Shown piece by piece: positions 1-13,511 of a stretch of DNA of 64,000 nt. The notes under the pieces were generated by a model. That model was not told the DNA's origin and ran no database searches. It saw only the letters and a list, made by a program, of their open reading frames with translations. Position numbers and translations under genes: made by a program. Within the stretch, counting starts at the first letter, position 1; each line of letters opens with the position of its first letter. This DNA comes from Salvator merianae (taxonomy: Eukaryota; Chordata; Lepidosauria; Squamata; Teiidae), in the NCBI GenBank assembly GCA_003586115.2, contig QVOM02000115.1, positions 10,368,621 through 10,432,620 on the forward strand. Reading direction: 5' to 3'.

Positions 1-79
1 CATTTTCAAAAAAACCAGGATGTTTGGTTTGAACTCAAACTTTTTGAACTCTGCTCAAACCAGTTTGCCACATCTCTAC
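1..79. mobile_element. hAT-like MITE, family A, right part (cut by window edge)
   Basis: Ends with CCACATCTCTAC, the right terminus of the family described at 47774-48073. The interior has the family's repeated TTTGAACTCAAAC / AAACCAGTTTG wording. The left end lies outside the window. Confidence 0.6.
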
Positions 80-1615
80 CTGTCAGATCCAAAACTGACT
101 TTGGTAGACAATACTTCCCTTTGTGGAGAAGCACACTCCTTACAGTGATAATTTGATTTCACAAATATTTGATTTCACAAATATTAATTTATTGAACAGT
201 CATTTAAACTCTTCACTGGAATATAGTAGGCTCATGCAATTCACAGTGAAAGATCACAACTCTTGAAAACTATTTATTTCTCTATGAAATCCCTGCACTG
301 TGCAACTTCACTCCAGGTTTCAGCTATATTTGTAGCATTGGCCTGTTAACTGATTGAGAACTGCATTGATTGCTTGTTGTGCATATTTCAAAAGTTAGGC
401 TGGATTTATGCTTTTCTCTATCTTATTTATTGCAAGTTACCCTCATTTCCTTTATAAGTTTTGTGGTTCTCAGCACAGGTGACAACATTTGCTAAAATGA
501 TATAAAATATGGATAAAATCAATTTAAAAAAAATCATTAAATAAAAATATAATTTGAATATATCCCTGCATTCCTGCATGACTAGAAAATTGAAGCAATT
601 CCAGGTGACAAAGCTGGAGCTGCAAGCAGTGTAAGTTCTGATGAGCTGACAGGCCAAAAACATATCCTGGGAAAGATGGCAAACAGTTCTTTAAACCACA
701 GTGTTAAGGAGGCTTTGGGGAAAGCTCTGTAGGCCGAGTTCCATGATGAGCCCCCAAGTGACAATCAGATTGTTAGGAAGACAAAACCTTGGCACAAAAG
801 CATGTTTACTTCTGCTCAGAAGGGGGCTTCTGGCAGCAGCCCAGACCTCCCCCATAGCACATGATGTTATAGAAATGTCCTCAGGCTTTTTTATCTCATT
901 CTCCAGAAGGAACCCTTTTTGAATCCCCTGTGACAGTGTGTAATGGAAGTGCCCCCTGGTTGCCCCAGTGTTGCCCTTTTCCCCACTTGTGCATATAATC
1001 TTACATTCAGCTGAATGTACAAAAGAATCAGCAAAACACATCACTTTTCCTCAAATTACTGGGTCAGTATCATGAATTTCGGATGAAAACACTGCTTCTT
1101 ACTAGATCTTATACAGCAGGGTGCCTGCTGTATTCAAGTGGTTTTTACTCAATTTGTTGTAATGAATAAAGGAAACAAGTAAAGCACTTATTACAATGTT
1201 ATTTATGATAATTTAAATTGAAAATTACATCCTTGTAGATGAACCCAAGCAGCTGGGATGTGCTGAGAATGAAGTAGAATTATAGAGGTGAATGTGGTTT
1301 GTAGCTGCTTTTAAACAAGAATATAGTATCTTCCCTTTTGTTCTTGATCCCTTAAGAATCTCAGCAGACAAGCTGATCATATTCTCACAAGCCGTTTATG
1401 TGCCACATGCCTCAGAAGATGATGTTTTATGCTGACCATTTTGTAACTAGTCAGCTTTAGTATACTTTGGGGAAAATATTAGTATTCTTTGGAAAGGGTT
1501 TTGTTTCAAGCAATACGTTGGATTTTATGGATGGTGCTCTTCCAGCTCTCAAAGCTTAAAAGAAGAGCAATGCAGAAAGAATGACTTCAGTGGGGAAAAT
1601 GATGCACGCAGAAGG

Positions 1616-1618
<3 letters not shown>
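80..1618. other. intergenic, nothing recognised
   Basis: Unique-looking AT-rich sequence downstream of ERBB4. The small open frames overlap each other on both strands and have no recognisable protein similarity. A (CA)n tract follows. Confidence 0.5.

Positions 1619-1654
<36 letters not shown>
1619..1654. repeat. (CA)n microsatellite
   Basis: About 18 uninterrupted CA units. Confidence 0.97.
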
Positions 1655-1655
<1 letters not shown>

Positions 1656-2125
1656 TCCATTTTCATAGGGAGATATTAAAAGCAATCAGATATCAGACTT
1701 GATTGTGAACTACCAGTCATAGTGCTTGTACTTCACAAGTCTGCCAGGACGATAATCACATATATTAGATCTGGTGCACGGGAATCACCTTTGGATTACA
1801 AAATAATGACCTACACAGTTGAAAAAATTGAATTAAAAAGTTGTCATACTTTTTAAGATAAACTCACGAATACTGGTTTGATTTCTTGTAATGTTGGATG
1901 ATGGTGGCCCATATCACAGCTTTGGTGGTGGGGGCAGTATTGCAAGATTGTTTTTCACATCACTGGTTGTTTTGTAGGATTGTCTGTAGTAAAGAAAAGG
2001 CATGTGGCATAGGGTGGACCTTACATGCTATTCTTATAGACTACCACCAAATATATGCTGACATGATATGGTGTCTGTAGCAGCAGTGTGGCATTTGAAC
2101 ACAAGAGGTCAGTGTAGCAAGCTTG

Positions 2126-2377
2126 TAGAGATGTGCATTAACTTTTTTTTTCAGGTTTGGTTTGATTTGGTTTGGTTCAATTGGATTTGATTCAATTCAT
2201 ATCAAACAGAACAGAACCACACAAGTTGCGAACATATTTGCATCAAACTTCAAAAGGCCTAAAGATATTTGACGTTTGGTTTGAATGTTCAGTAAACAGT
2301 TCTACACAGGAAACAATGGAGGAAAGCAATGTTTACTGAAAACTGAGTTTGACGAGAACCAGTTTGGCACATATCTA
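2126..2377. mobile_element. hAT-like MITE, family A
   Basis: Starts TAGAGATGTGCA and ends GGCACATATCTA. The flanking 8-mers are CAAGCTTG and CAGGCTTA (6 of 8 match), in line with an 8-bp target duplication. The interior is rich in GGTTTGGTT and GAACAGAACC wording and has no coding capacity. Confidence 0.7.
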
Positions 2378-2473
2378 CAGGCTTAAAGTTCTATTAACTT
2401 TACAGCACACATATGGAAGATGTAATTTGATATCTTATCCTTGGGACTGATGTGGCTCACAGCATTTTATTTT

Positions 2474-3572
2474 CCATGTCTTTTAATATCTATATGAAGC
2501 CACTGGGAGAGATCATCAATATGCATATGATACCCAGCTCTATCTCTCCGTGCCATCTGAATCAGGTGAGATAATTGAGGTGCTTGACAGGTGCTTGGAG
2601 GCAGTAATGGGCTGGATGGGGTGCAATAAAATGAAGTTAAATCTAGACAAGATGAAGGTGCTGTGTGTCAGAGAATCTCAGTTACTAGGGAAGTGTCCTC
2701 TTCTTAATGGGACTGCACTGCCATAGAAGAGATAGGTATTCCGGAATTCTGCCCTACATTTGAAGCTCAGTTGCAGAGTTCATTCTATAAGGACTGGTTG
2801 AGTCCTAAAAACTCACCAAGACAAACTGACCCAATAATTATTGTGCAGGGGGTGCTCTGCAATGACACTTGAAATTCAGGTGGAGACATTGGTCAGGAGT
2901 GCCTACTTACAGCTCCAGCTGGTTTGCCAGCTATGACATTTTCTGGCAGACAGAAATCTGTCCATAGCAACCCATGCTCTAGCAACTTACAGAGTGGGCT
3001 ACTATAATACGCTGTATGTGGGGCTGTCCTTGAAGATGGTTTGGAAGCTGCAGCTAGTGCAGAATGTAGCAGCTAGTCTGCTAATTGGCACTGCTGGCCA
3101 GACACACATTACATTGGTCCTAAGAGAACTGCACTGTTTGCCTATTTGGCACCAAGTGCAGTCCAAGGTATTAATGTTAATTTAGAAGGCCCTAAACAGT
3201 TTGGGCCCCAAATATTTAAAGGAGCACTTCCTCCCATATAGTTCTACCCATGCCTTAAGATCTGCCAATGAGGCCCTCTTGGCTGTTGCACCATCCATAG
3301 ATGTTAAAGGAGGTCTGTCTTGATAATAGCCCCAAGACTATGGCATAACATTCCCTCTGGGGTGTGTCAGGTGCCCTTACTTTATACACTTAGATGCCTG
3401 GTGAAGACACATCTCTTTACACTAGTCTTTGGCTAAAGAAACAGCTTCCCCTCCTAGTTCAGTACATTTATTTCTGTTCATCTAAACTGTGTTTTTATTA
3501 GTTTTAGTTTGACTTGTCCTGAGACCTTTAAGTATAGGGTGTGATAGAAATGTAAATAAACAAATAATTCTG
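2474..3572 (+). mobile_element. L2-like LINE, degenerate 3' part
   Basis: Plus-strand remnant covering the end of the reverse transcriptase (AATATCTATATGAAGCC, then the YADD region as tatgcatatgat), the ORF2 C-terminus and the 3' end with tail AAATAAACAAATAA. It matches the better copy at 63225-64000 closely, including LNPDKTEVL-type wording. It has lost about 27 nt before the YADD region and carries many stops. Calling the clade L2-like (CR1/L2 group) is from recalled family features. Confidence 0.85.
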
Positions 3573-5452
3573 GAACAGTAACTAATTTTAGCCAACTTAT
3601 TTTGGTCACTACTCATCCTCTCCCCACAAAAAGTACTCCCCACTGTGCGGCCCAATTCATCAGCTTGGCATGGCCATAAATAGAGCAAATGTGTCAGATG
3701 CAGTTTCATGGATCCCACTTGAAAGTGGATTAGTCTTACATATCGCAATATAACATTCTCTGTCAAAGCAGCGCTTTGTGGATGATACAACTTATTCAGC
3801 CATAAAATGTTTGAACCTAGATAATCCTGGTGGTGAAGCCTTCCTTGCTTGATTGCCTATAGAACTATTCAGGGCCCAAGAGGAGCTTGAATGTGATTGG
3901 GGGAGGAAATTCAGGTAGCCTCTTTAAAAAAAAAGCAAAAAAAAAAAAAAAAGCTTTACCATTTCAAAGAACAGGCATTTGCTCCATTAGGAACAATTTA
4001 AGACTTGGAATGAGGTAGGGGAAAGGAGATAGAATCTGATAGCAGTGGCAGCTTCCCACTCCTTCTGGCTGAAGTGGTGAACAAACAATCTGTGTGGGGG
4101 AAGAAGTGTCACTAATGTTTACCACTTTTACCTTCAGAGTAAGGACTCCTTATATACTAGAATGCCCACACACTAGTCAAGCTGCTTTTTCAGCACAAAA
4201 TGTTATGGGAATAGGAAGAAAGACAAGGACGAGGAGGAGGAGGAAGAGGAGAAGGAGGCAGCTTTGCATGACTCTTTCAAGAATTATGTTTCTTGGTGCC
4301 ATCTGAACAGGAAGTACTAAGAATGCAGTGAACTCTCTCTCCCTATCCCTTTCCCCCTCTCTCTTTTGCTTAGTAGATGAGACCTGAGCCAATTATTCTT
4401 GCAGCCTCCAGTAACTGTAATCCAGTCTAACCCAAATCATTTTTAATTCTAGCTGTCCTAGAATTTCTAGCAAAAGAAAAAACAAGAAAAATAAAATAAG
4501 AATTTGAAAAATTATTAGCCATCCCTTTCTGACAATTTGGAGTTCCAAAATGCCTGCATGACCATAAAATATGCTTGTTTATTTTATAGACATATCCTGG
4601 CAAGGGAAACATAGGAAGGATTGTATCAGGCATACTGGAAAGAAGAAAGGGAGAAATATGTGCGGTTAATCACATGGATTACATATAGCAGTCCTTTTAC
4701 AGTTCCATTGCATCTACAATTCTGATTTGTTGCAAGTGAATAAATTTATTGTCTTTCTCAAAAATGAGATATATGAGACACCAACTACATGAACATCAGC
4801 AGCTTTTGAGAGTCTAATGTTAGATTCCTCATAAAGTTCTAGATATATCTAAAACATGTACAGATAAAAAGTCCCTTAAATAGATCTGAGAATCAGATTT
4901 AAATCACTCTATTTCTGGTAGTCATTGCGCTTCACTTTGGGGAAATCTCCATTCTGATTAGCTTCACCTAAGATCAGAGTGATTCCTTGAAGGTAACCCA
5001 CACAGATAACCAGGGGAAGAGTTGCAAATGTTCTGGAAGGAATATTGGAGGAGGAGGAGGAGGAGGAGGAACATATGAGTGGCTATAGAGGAATTCTGGC
5101 TAACCAAAGAGATTAGCAAAATAAGCTGAGAAAAATAATAATTCTGATCCTATGATTATTATCTTTACTTATCAGTGAAAATGGAGAAAATTATATATTA
5201 TATAATTGTATATTTCATAATATAATTTATGTTGGTTGCAGCAAGGTTTACTATAACCTAGCACTGGGGAAAACAAAACAAAAACACCTAGATACCATTA
5301 GATCTTTGACATGACAAGCTGTGGGAAATTATTACAATGGAAATAACAGGATGTGTTAAGTTTTAGTGAGGAGAATTTATTGAACCTGCATGGAGAGATG
5401 TAATTTATTCTATTAAAAATAGCAAGATATGTCTTCTCTCATCATAGTTTTT
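3573..5452. other. intergenic, no gene recognised
   Basis: Contains a short poly(A) run (about 3936-3952) and a (GGA)n tract (5047-5070). Nothing else recognised. Confidence 0.5.
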
Positions 5453-5603
5453 TGGTTGTTATACCATGTTCCATAGTTCTGCTTTGAACCTAAGCTTTGG
5501 GGTATGGCTACAGTATCCATATCCTCTGAAGGTGGATATCATTGTCATATCCAAAAGCTTAGGTTCAAAGCAGAACTATAGAACACGGAATAACAATCAA
5601 ACC
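5453..5603. mobile_element. hairpin-type inverted-repeat element
   Basis: Two arms of about 54-58 nt (5453-5506 and 5545-5602) are inverted copies of each other at close to 90% identity. Both contain AGTTCTGCTTTGAACCTAAG, on opposite strands. The loop is about 40 nt. It is probably a small palindromic DNA element; no clear target duplication was seen. Confidence 0.7.
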
Positions 5604-5788
5604 CTGTGACACACAAGATGAAAACCAGCCGAGAAAGCCACTGTTTCTTCCAAGATATATCCTGTTCTTTATTTCCATAGTAAACTGAAGATCTGTTGTT
5701 GGGGGGATTCACATTTTCTGTGGACACTGATTTACAGGGACAGACGTTATGGCAGATGTGAAAAATGATAAATATGTCCTCTGTTGTG

Positions 5789-5865
5789 TAGGGATGTGCA
5801 CAGATGAAATTTGTGCGTTTGTTTTGCTGTTGAAGCAAAAACCTTTTTTTTGTTTTTTTTTGTTT
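5789..5865. mobile_element. hAT-like MITE, family A, left-end fragment
   Basis: Begins TAGGGATGTGCACAG, the family A terminus. The right terminus is missing. Confidence 0.45.
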
Positions 5866-6515
5866 CATTGGCAGCTTAGTGGGTCAGGGGATGCAGATTG
5901 GAATTATGACTGCATCTCAATTACACTTTGAAGATGACTTTTTCCAGCCTCTAGTGCAGGCAGTCTCCATTTTTCCACCCTAAAGTATTTAGGGGAGATG
6001 CCCTTGTGCCCCAAGAAAGGTGCCTAGGAATAAGTACATGAGGAACAAATGTGGAGTTGCTACTTTATGCTGCATTATGGACCCTTCCCTTCTATACTGT
6101 GTTCCACCTATGCCTGAGCACAGCAACCGACTCAAGAGAAGGGCTACTGATTTCATTTCCTGAGGGCAGGTGTGGCCTTCATTAATGTAGCCTCGTCTGG
6201 CAGCAAAAAGGACAGAAAACTGAAGTCAATAAGAACAGTTGAGAAGGAGAGGGTTTCTGACTGACAGCTTCTTTGATTTCCCAAACCAGAAAGATTAAAA
6301 CATAGTTCAGTGAAATCAAAGGGAGATTTCCAAGCGGACCCTTGTGCGTCCCCCTCTCTCACTATGGACCACCATGGGCCTCAGCTGCCGGGCAGGATAT
6401 ATCCAATATCCTCAACAATGTCGCCAAACAAAACTCTCACTTGATTACAAAGTACTAATTCAGCCAACCAGGGGCAACAAAGACACTATTGCACAAGGAA
6501 TCATTTGTTTTGTAT
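5866..6515. other. intergenic, nothing recognised
   Basis: No repeats or coding similarity recognised. Confidence 0.45.
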
Positions 6516-6521
6516 TTTATT
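6516..6521 (-). promoter_or_regulatory. candidate poly(A) signal AATAAA
   Basis: On the minus strand the sequence reads ATTCAATAAAATACAAAAC, followed within 40 nt by CCTTGTGCAATAGTGTC and TTTGTTG. That gives a canonical hexamer with a G/U-rich downstream element. It is placed as the end of a minus-strand transcript, possibly ERBB4. Hexamers like this are frequent in AT-rich DNA, so the call is tentative. Confidence 0.35.
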
Positions 6522-8566
6522 GAATTTCATTTATATTAAATTAAAAATATATTTCTGACAGATTCATGTAACAAAAAAGCAGAACAGTTTTCAAATTGTT
6601 CGGCTGGGATGATCAGTCTGGGATGAAGCTAAAGCAGGTTGCAAATCTACACTTGTCTTAACAAACAGGTAAATCTCCCAAGAACTATGGGAGGGAATAC
6701 AGAAAAAAAGAACAATTCTAATCACACCTGGGGGGGAAAGGGAAAGAGACAGTGGTTTTCTCCCCCAGCTTCCAAAAACAAAAAGGAAAAGGAAATCATA
6801 CTAAAATATATAGATAGTTAAATATTAACAAAAGTCAGTTATGTTATTTTTAACAGTGCATAATCCTTCATAGTTGAAAGATGGAAAAACTAAAGGTTAA
6901 AATAACATTACACCACACACAATTTGTCATATCCTACTGTGTAAGCAGGTGTAGGAGGCTGAACACACCACAATAGTGCTAACACAGAATCACACAGAAT
7001 GCCAGAATGAGACCTCCAATCAATCCTGCAAGGAGAAAAATGAATTGGGCAGATGGGAGGGGGCAGGAGAGAGGATGGAATCACAAGCCAATTACTTATA
7101 TACAAAGCAACCTTAAGACAATTATGTTCCAAAGAATGATGCCCACAAAGGAAAATAAAAGCTACATTATCCTTATTTACATATGCAACTACCCATGTCT
7201 TTAACAAGCTATAAAAATACTATTCACATTTTCAAATTAACATACAGTAGTTTCATTTTAATTTTTTCATTCAAAAAGGCAGCTAACTTTGAATGCATTA
7301 TACCATATGCCATGAGGGGTTATCACACACAATACAAAGATGTATTGTCTCACTCTAGGTTGTTCACAAGAAAAGAGTCTTTGTTATTTGCATTTAAAAA
7401 AGGGGGGGTACAAGGAACACCATAAAATAATCCAGGGCATTGTTATAGTGGAAACTTAAAACATGCCACACACGTAAATAATTTTATTTTAGGTACAGCT
7501 TGGTCACAATTCTATTAACAAAGAAAAATACTGGAGTGTAAATTCACAACTTTTGCATTCCATACTACCATCATATGTTTTCCAATAATAATGGGACAAG
7601 TTTGAAATCTAAGAAAAATTTCAAAATGTCCATTTTAATTCCCCAGTGTATGCCAGCTCTTAGAAACTGTTCTGTAACTGTTATTTCTCAAAATAAGATT
7701 TTGTGTGGGGGCATTTCAGGGACACTTAAAGCCCAAGTTACCCAGTTATGCTGTATTTATTTGATTTAATTAAACAGGGTCACCCAAATGGGACATAAAA
7801 CACAATTCTGCATCTGTTGACTTAAACCCCACTGGAGCTGCAACCCCACACCGGAAGATTCCCCATCTTGTTTGGTTGGAGTATTTACAAGGTTCCGTCA
7901 TCTATGTGGCACACATCCTCACAAACTTCAAAGGTACATTAGGGGACACACAAGAAATGGTCCCAGAAGTTGGTCATTTTCTGTACCTCACAAAATATGA
8001 GGAAGGTAAGTCATACTGCTGCCAACCACCTTCACAGTGGCAGCCTGCAGGAAGAACTCTCAGAATCACTCTTCAGCAAGAACATCTCTAGGGTATTTGC
8101 TAGACCATGTTACATGGGAGCTCAGAAGCAAAAGCAGCACAGGCATGTCAACATAGCACCCCTTGAACCCTCACTAGGTGCACTTTGCACCAGATGTGAA
8201 TGCAGCCCGAGTTCCATGGGATATTAAGGCAACCTAAATGTGTACAGAACTGAAGTCTTAATTGTCTTATTGGGTCAGGCTAGAAGATTTAAAGAAGAAA
8301 GATTTAAGAATTACATTAATCTGAAAAGGAAACATGTTCACCTTTCAGTTATTATTTAGTAATAAAATATATGACATAATTACCAGCACTGCATTTTAAA
8401 ATTCTGCTTCCATCTGAATCCTTACTAGGAGAACTTGGAACAGCTTTGCCAGCCGGGTACATTTAAACGATTGCCTAATTTAGGAGTTACAACATGCTAA
8501 AACAACTGAAACATTCAAATAAGTGGATCTAGCACATTAGCTTCTTTTAAAATGGCTCCCAGAAAT

Positions 8567-8593
8567 GTGTGTGCATATATATATATATATATA

Positions 8594-8660
<67 letters not shown>
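8567..8660. repeat. compound (AT)n(GT)n(AT)n microsatellite
   Basis: About 20 nt of AT, then about 15 GT units, then about 30 nt of AT. Confidence 0.97.
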
Positions 8661-8663
<3 letters not shown>

Positions 8664-9767
8664 TCAGCAAACCACAAGTTAAAACCAAAGTATTAGTTAA
8701 AATCAAAATCATGTGTAAAGGTTAATGATATGCACTAGACAGTCTCTGTCCTTGATCCACAGTGCCTTTATGGTACAATACATAGGAAGCCTGTGTGTGT
8801 TTGCAGAATGTGTAGATTGTACCGGCTTGCAACTCTTGTTTGTTATCTTTGCTTGTCACACAACTGTGGTGACTTTCCTTTTGGCAGATTTTGTTTTTTC
8901 TGAGCATGACTAGATATCCAGTATTCAAGTGGCCAACAGTTTAAATAAATAGAAAGCTGCATAATGTCAAGTACATCTCATTAACTTAATTATGCATTTT
9001 TGGCTCACAGAGATTCATTTTTGTTACCTTGCATTCAAAGTTAGCTTACCCTTTGCACAGCTGCTCAGTTTAATTATCGACCCATTTAACAGCAGTATCA
9101 TTTTATGCTACATATTTCATAGAGCCTCACTTCAGAATAACGGATTACATATCTACACTTATAAAATACCATTCACAGTTTCCTTCTGTGGTTATCTCCC
9201 TTAAAATGATCTTTGAGAGTTTATAGATAACCAATGTTGACTTTCATGCCAGTGGAGATGAATTGCTTTCAAATAATGTGTATTAAAATAATCCAAAGGT
9301 GCATTTCCTTATGAATGTATCAAAGGTGCATTTTAACTGCCCCACCTTTCAGTGCATTCCCATCACCCTGAATAACATATACCACATCCTGCCATATGGT
9401 TAGTTTCCCCTGTAAGTTAAAAGCAAAAAACCTTAATGAATCACCCTGTCTTCCTTTTTGTCTTTCACTGGCCTTATGTTTGAGAAGTAACATTAATTAC
9501 TTTTCATAAATCAATGCCCATAGAATCCGGTCTTTGATAAAGGACTCAGATTGATAAGAATCTTAAGCTTTTACTTTTTTAAAAAACGATTCCCTGTATA
9601 TCACGATAGAAATTCATGTTAAAACAGGCAACTAATATCTGTGAAAGGCTATTGAGCTCAATATGGCTACTCATTCCTACCTCATGACCATTCCTTATCT
9701 TCTTCCAAAATCGTACTGACCCTCATGTACCAATACTTCTCCTGCTCCTGCCAAAAGAACTACTCAG

Positions 9768-10093
9768 TAGGGATGTAGATGAAAAAAAAATTGTTTTCAA
9801 TTTGGTTTTGAATGAAAATCTGTATTTTCACATCATCAGCAAATTTTGTTGTTGAAAAATGCATTTTTCGCATTCATTTTCACATTTTTTGCATTCGTTT
9901 TCCATTAAAAATGCCATTGAAATGCCATTTTCATGGTTTAAACAGAGCGAAAATTGCGAAAATTCAACGAATTTCATTTTTCACAAAAGAATAGCATTTT
10001 TTTGTTTTTGTTCGAAAACTGTAAATGCGAAAATTTGCGAAAGTGAAATTTCAAATGAATTTTCGAATATGAATCGAAATTTGCACATCCCTA
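9768..10093. mobile_element. hAT-like MITE, family A
   Basis: Starts TAGGGATGTAGATG and ends TTGCACATCCCTA. The left flank is CTACTCAG and the right flank is CTTACTCAG, an 8-bp duplication with one inserted T. The interior is a distinct subfamily rich in GAAAAATGCATTTTTCGC-type words, shared with the copy near 51378. Confidence 0.8.
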
Positions 10094-12104
10094 CTTACTC
10101 AGATACTCTGCACAGCTCTTTCTGTATAATACATACAACTGAGTATTTGAAAACAAAATTTCCAACTTGCATAAATAATATATATCTTAGCAATGAGTTT
10201 CAGGGCCAAATTGCTGTGTTCTGGGCACTATCCATCACTTAGGGGAAGGGGTCCAAATATTCAGGTGCCCAGGTATCCAGAAGCTTGTACTCCCTAATGG
10301 TCCCCTAGCTTCCCCATACCTCAACAAAAGTAACCTATCATTAATCTGATTTGGAGTAATCTAAGGCCACTTCAGTCAGGGAAGTTGTCTCATTCTATGT
10401 GGATGCACAGAGGGAGAAGACATGACCCAAGGGCTGTAGATTCTATGTGGCCTTCCTGCTTAGGACTAAAAATCTCCACCTTTCCACATCATTTCCAGGG
10501 TTACAAAGGAACTCCAGGCAGGATCCGTGTGGTTACAATCAGAACTGCTGTTCCTAGCATCATTCCAGGAGCCAGAATAAGCCACATAGCATGTTTCCAC
10601 CGTGGCTCAAAGTTTACTGCCCTTGATTCTGTCCCTTTCAGGCTACATACAGATGAAGCCCTGGTGAAGACCCTGGGGTAAAACATTGGTCATTCTCCAT
10701 TTATCATAACAGACACCTTTATGGACCATCTGGAGTGGGGCATCCCTGTTTTCAGTGTCATATACTGCTCTCCACAGCACCCAATGCTCAAACAAGGCAG
10801 ATGGGAACAAATATATGCATGGTTGTCTCTGATGCAAAATGCAGACATGGAAATTCCTGGCAGCACCACATGGAGGGTGTGTGTGTGGAGGTACACCTAT
10901 AAATACCTCTTACCTCTCATGTTTACCTCTCTTATTTGGAAGAGAACTTCCCTATGTACAGAAATTGAGCTGACATAAACATCCTGTCCAGTGTTCATTG
11001 GAATCATTTGTTTTTTCTCTGTAAAATTTCAGCTGGTTCCCATCAAGTCCCAGATGAATAGAGTCAAAGATGTGGATAAGCAACATTTCCTGAAGAGGCA
11101 TGCATGTGCAACAATTTCAACAAGTATGACCAGTTCCTAACATGCCACTTCAACTATCAATAATTAGAATTAACCATATCATTGCTCTGTGACAGCAGAA
11201 GTGGAATGGAACTGTTTGTGTTGTGCAGTGCTATTACTCATGGAGAACAAGAGAATTGAAAGCAACTTCTCAAGTGAGATGCAAATACTGAAGTAGGTTG
11301 AAAGAAATAAATGAGACATATTTCTGTGAGGCATTCAGTCACTCATACCATGGGACACTACTAGTCTACATTTATCCCCTGTTTCAGTTAATCTCTGTCT
11401 TTAATTTTAGTAGGAGACACCCCTGTACAAAACTGTTTTTGTTTAAGCAACTACCAGCCATGTTTTGTAAGGAAACATCATCAATATAAATAACTCCAAA
11501 GCCAATTCCAAAGTGATTATATTTTCCCATGAAACTGTGTTCCTAGAGAGCTTGAAATCTTGAGCTCTTAAGCCATTTCTATGGGCAAGGTTAAAGATTC
11601 TTAATTTAGTTGATATTGTTCAGAGATCTTTAAACACAGTGATATGTACAGACTCATTGCTATTTGGGAATATAGAGATCTATGAAGGAGCTTACCAAAC
11701 TGCAGTTTGGAGCACTTTAGTGAAAACCATGAGATACAAGCAATGTAAGATGTCTGCAGAACAAATATAACCTTCAGTCTAAGAATCTGATAGCACTCAC
11801 TAAATATTCACTTTGATTTATTTCAATCTTGACCTCAATATTTTATGTTTCAAAGGTTTCTAAGGGTTGGCAAAATGCCAGGCACCCTCTTTACTGGTTT
11901 AATCATAGTTTTACTTGTTCTCATGTACTATGGGGCCAAGGAAGCTATGATATCCTAAGTGCATAAGCATCAAACCACTAACACATTTTAGCAACTTATG
12001 ATTTCCAGTTAAATTAATGCCAATCACTAAAACAAAGTAATAATTTGTAATAATTTGTTTTGCTTTCCCTAATATTTAACTGCAGCAGCATTGGACAGTC
12101 TGTA
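10094..12104. other. intergenic, nothing recognised
   Basis: Open frames at 10385-10690 are overlapping shadows on both strands. No family similarity seen. Confidence 0.45.
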
Positions 12105-12378
12105 AAGGAGACTGAATGACTTGAAGAAGGAGATGGATAAATTCATGGAGGAACATGTTTAGGTGGCTACTAGAACTGATGCCTAGGTACTTTCTCCGGG
12201 TTGGAAAGACAGACAGGATGCCTCTAAAGGCCATTTGCAGGGAATTGAGAGTAGGTGAAGGAACTTGAGAATGCCCAGAAGCAACATGTGGGCCACTGTG
12301 TGAGACAGAATGCTGGACTAGATGGACTGGGGCCAGATCCAGCAGGGCTCCTCCTATGTTTCTATGTTCTAAGGAAAA
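12105..12378 (+). mobile_element. CR1 LINE 3' end
   Basis: Contains GATGGATAAATTCATGGAGGA, GCTGGACTAGATGGAC and the end CCTATGTTTCTATGTTCT. This layout is the conserved CR1 3' end of reptiles (recalled). A second copy lies at 29205-29443 in the same orientation. Confidence 0.85.
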
Positions 12379-13344
12379 AAATATAGGTGGGAAATTTTGA
12401 AAGCAGAGAAGAACTAAAATTCAATCCATGGGTTTTTGAAAGTAAGCACAAAAAGTATATCTATGGATGGAATTGAAAATGGAAAATAGACATTACAAAT
12501 CTCAGATAGATCTAAATATCGCTATAGAAAATGCTTCCTTTTGAATAGAATTACCACAGTGTCAAGCAAACTTCCTATGTAATTCTACTGTTCCAAAAGA
12601 AGGGAGAAATGTTTGCTTAGCACCTCTATGTGTTCTACAAACATGGGAAGACTAGCAACATAGGCTGTGATCACATACAGGGTTTGGGGGGGAGTTTATT
12701 TTCTGAGACAGGCCCAATTTACTTTCTGAGAATTTTACAGCTGTAAAACCATCTTCTCAGGGGCTACAACTATGTGGTACTTTTGACTACACTTCAGAAC
12801 CATAATTTTGGAGACCTTGAAACTTCATCTTCAAGGATTTCCATTGGACTCTGAGTCAAACAGCTGACAAGAAATTAATGATACACATCTGTAAAGGGCA
12901 GTATAAGGTAAAGTAAAATAATTCAGAGCAAAGCATGAAATGAGCTGACTCAAAGCATGAAACTTTCAAGAAAGACAATGCTTCCCACAATACTGGTTCA
13001 GCTCTTTTTACCTTCAAGATCTGATCGCTATGTGTTTTGGCTGCTTTGCTGTATCCCTCCTTAAAGCAAATATCAATTATTTTCCTTGGTTGTTATTTCT
13101 GGAAGATATCTTGGTGATATTAATTCCAGGAGAAGGGTGGCAAGGTATAGTTTGTCTTCTAACATTTTTTTCCCCAATTAGACCAATACAGATACCTGTG
13201 ATTTCCACAGCAGCCACATGCCCTACCTTTAATCTAGTGGATACAAAACAGTTTGAATACTGATTATAGGACTTTTCAGCACATATAAAAGGACTTCTAG
13301 CCTGTGGATTCAGTTCTCACAGCAGACTAGTTAAGGAAACTATG
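12379..13344. other. intergenic, nothing recognised
   Basis: No repeats or coding similarity recognised. Confidence 0.45.
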
Positions 13345-13511
13345 ACCCTTTCTGCACTTGGCTTTATTCTGGACTGTATCCCAGAATAGGGACATGCTAG
13401 TGCAGATTATAGCAGGCCCCAGGTGGGGCTTGCCGTAGTTCATAGTAGCATGCAGGTGGCAGATCCCTATTCCAAGATACAATCTGGAATATGGCCAAGT
13501 GTAGAAAGGAT
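13345..13511. mobile_element. palindromic MITE, family B
   Basis: Starts ACCCTTTCTGCACTTGG and ends CCAAGTGTAGAAAGGAT, flanked by the exact 5-bp repeat CTATG (13340-13344 and 13512-13516). The whole 167 bp is an imperfect palindrome. A close relative is at 14342-14519. Confidence 0.8.

Larger units (their letters stand above)
6516..9767 (-). other. candidate distal ERBB4 3' UTR / repeat-poor block
   Basis: About 3.2 kb with no recognisable transposon apart from an AT/GT microsatellite, AT-rich, in contrast to the repeat-dense sequence on both sides. It ends at a minus-strand AATAAA (6516-6521) followed by a G/T-rich downstream element. Human ERBB4 has a 3' UTR of roughly 8 kb, so a lizard UTR stretched by insertions could reach this far. 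No direct similarity was established. It may equally be conserved noncoding DNA or plain intergenic sequence. Confidence 0.3.
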
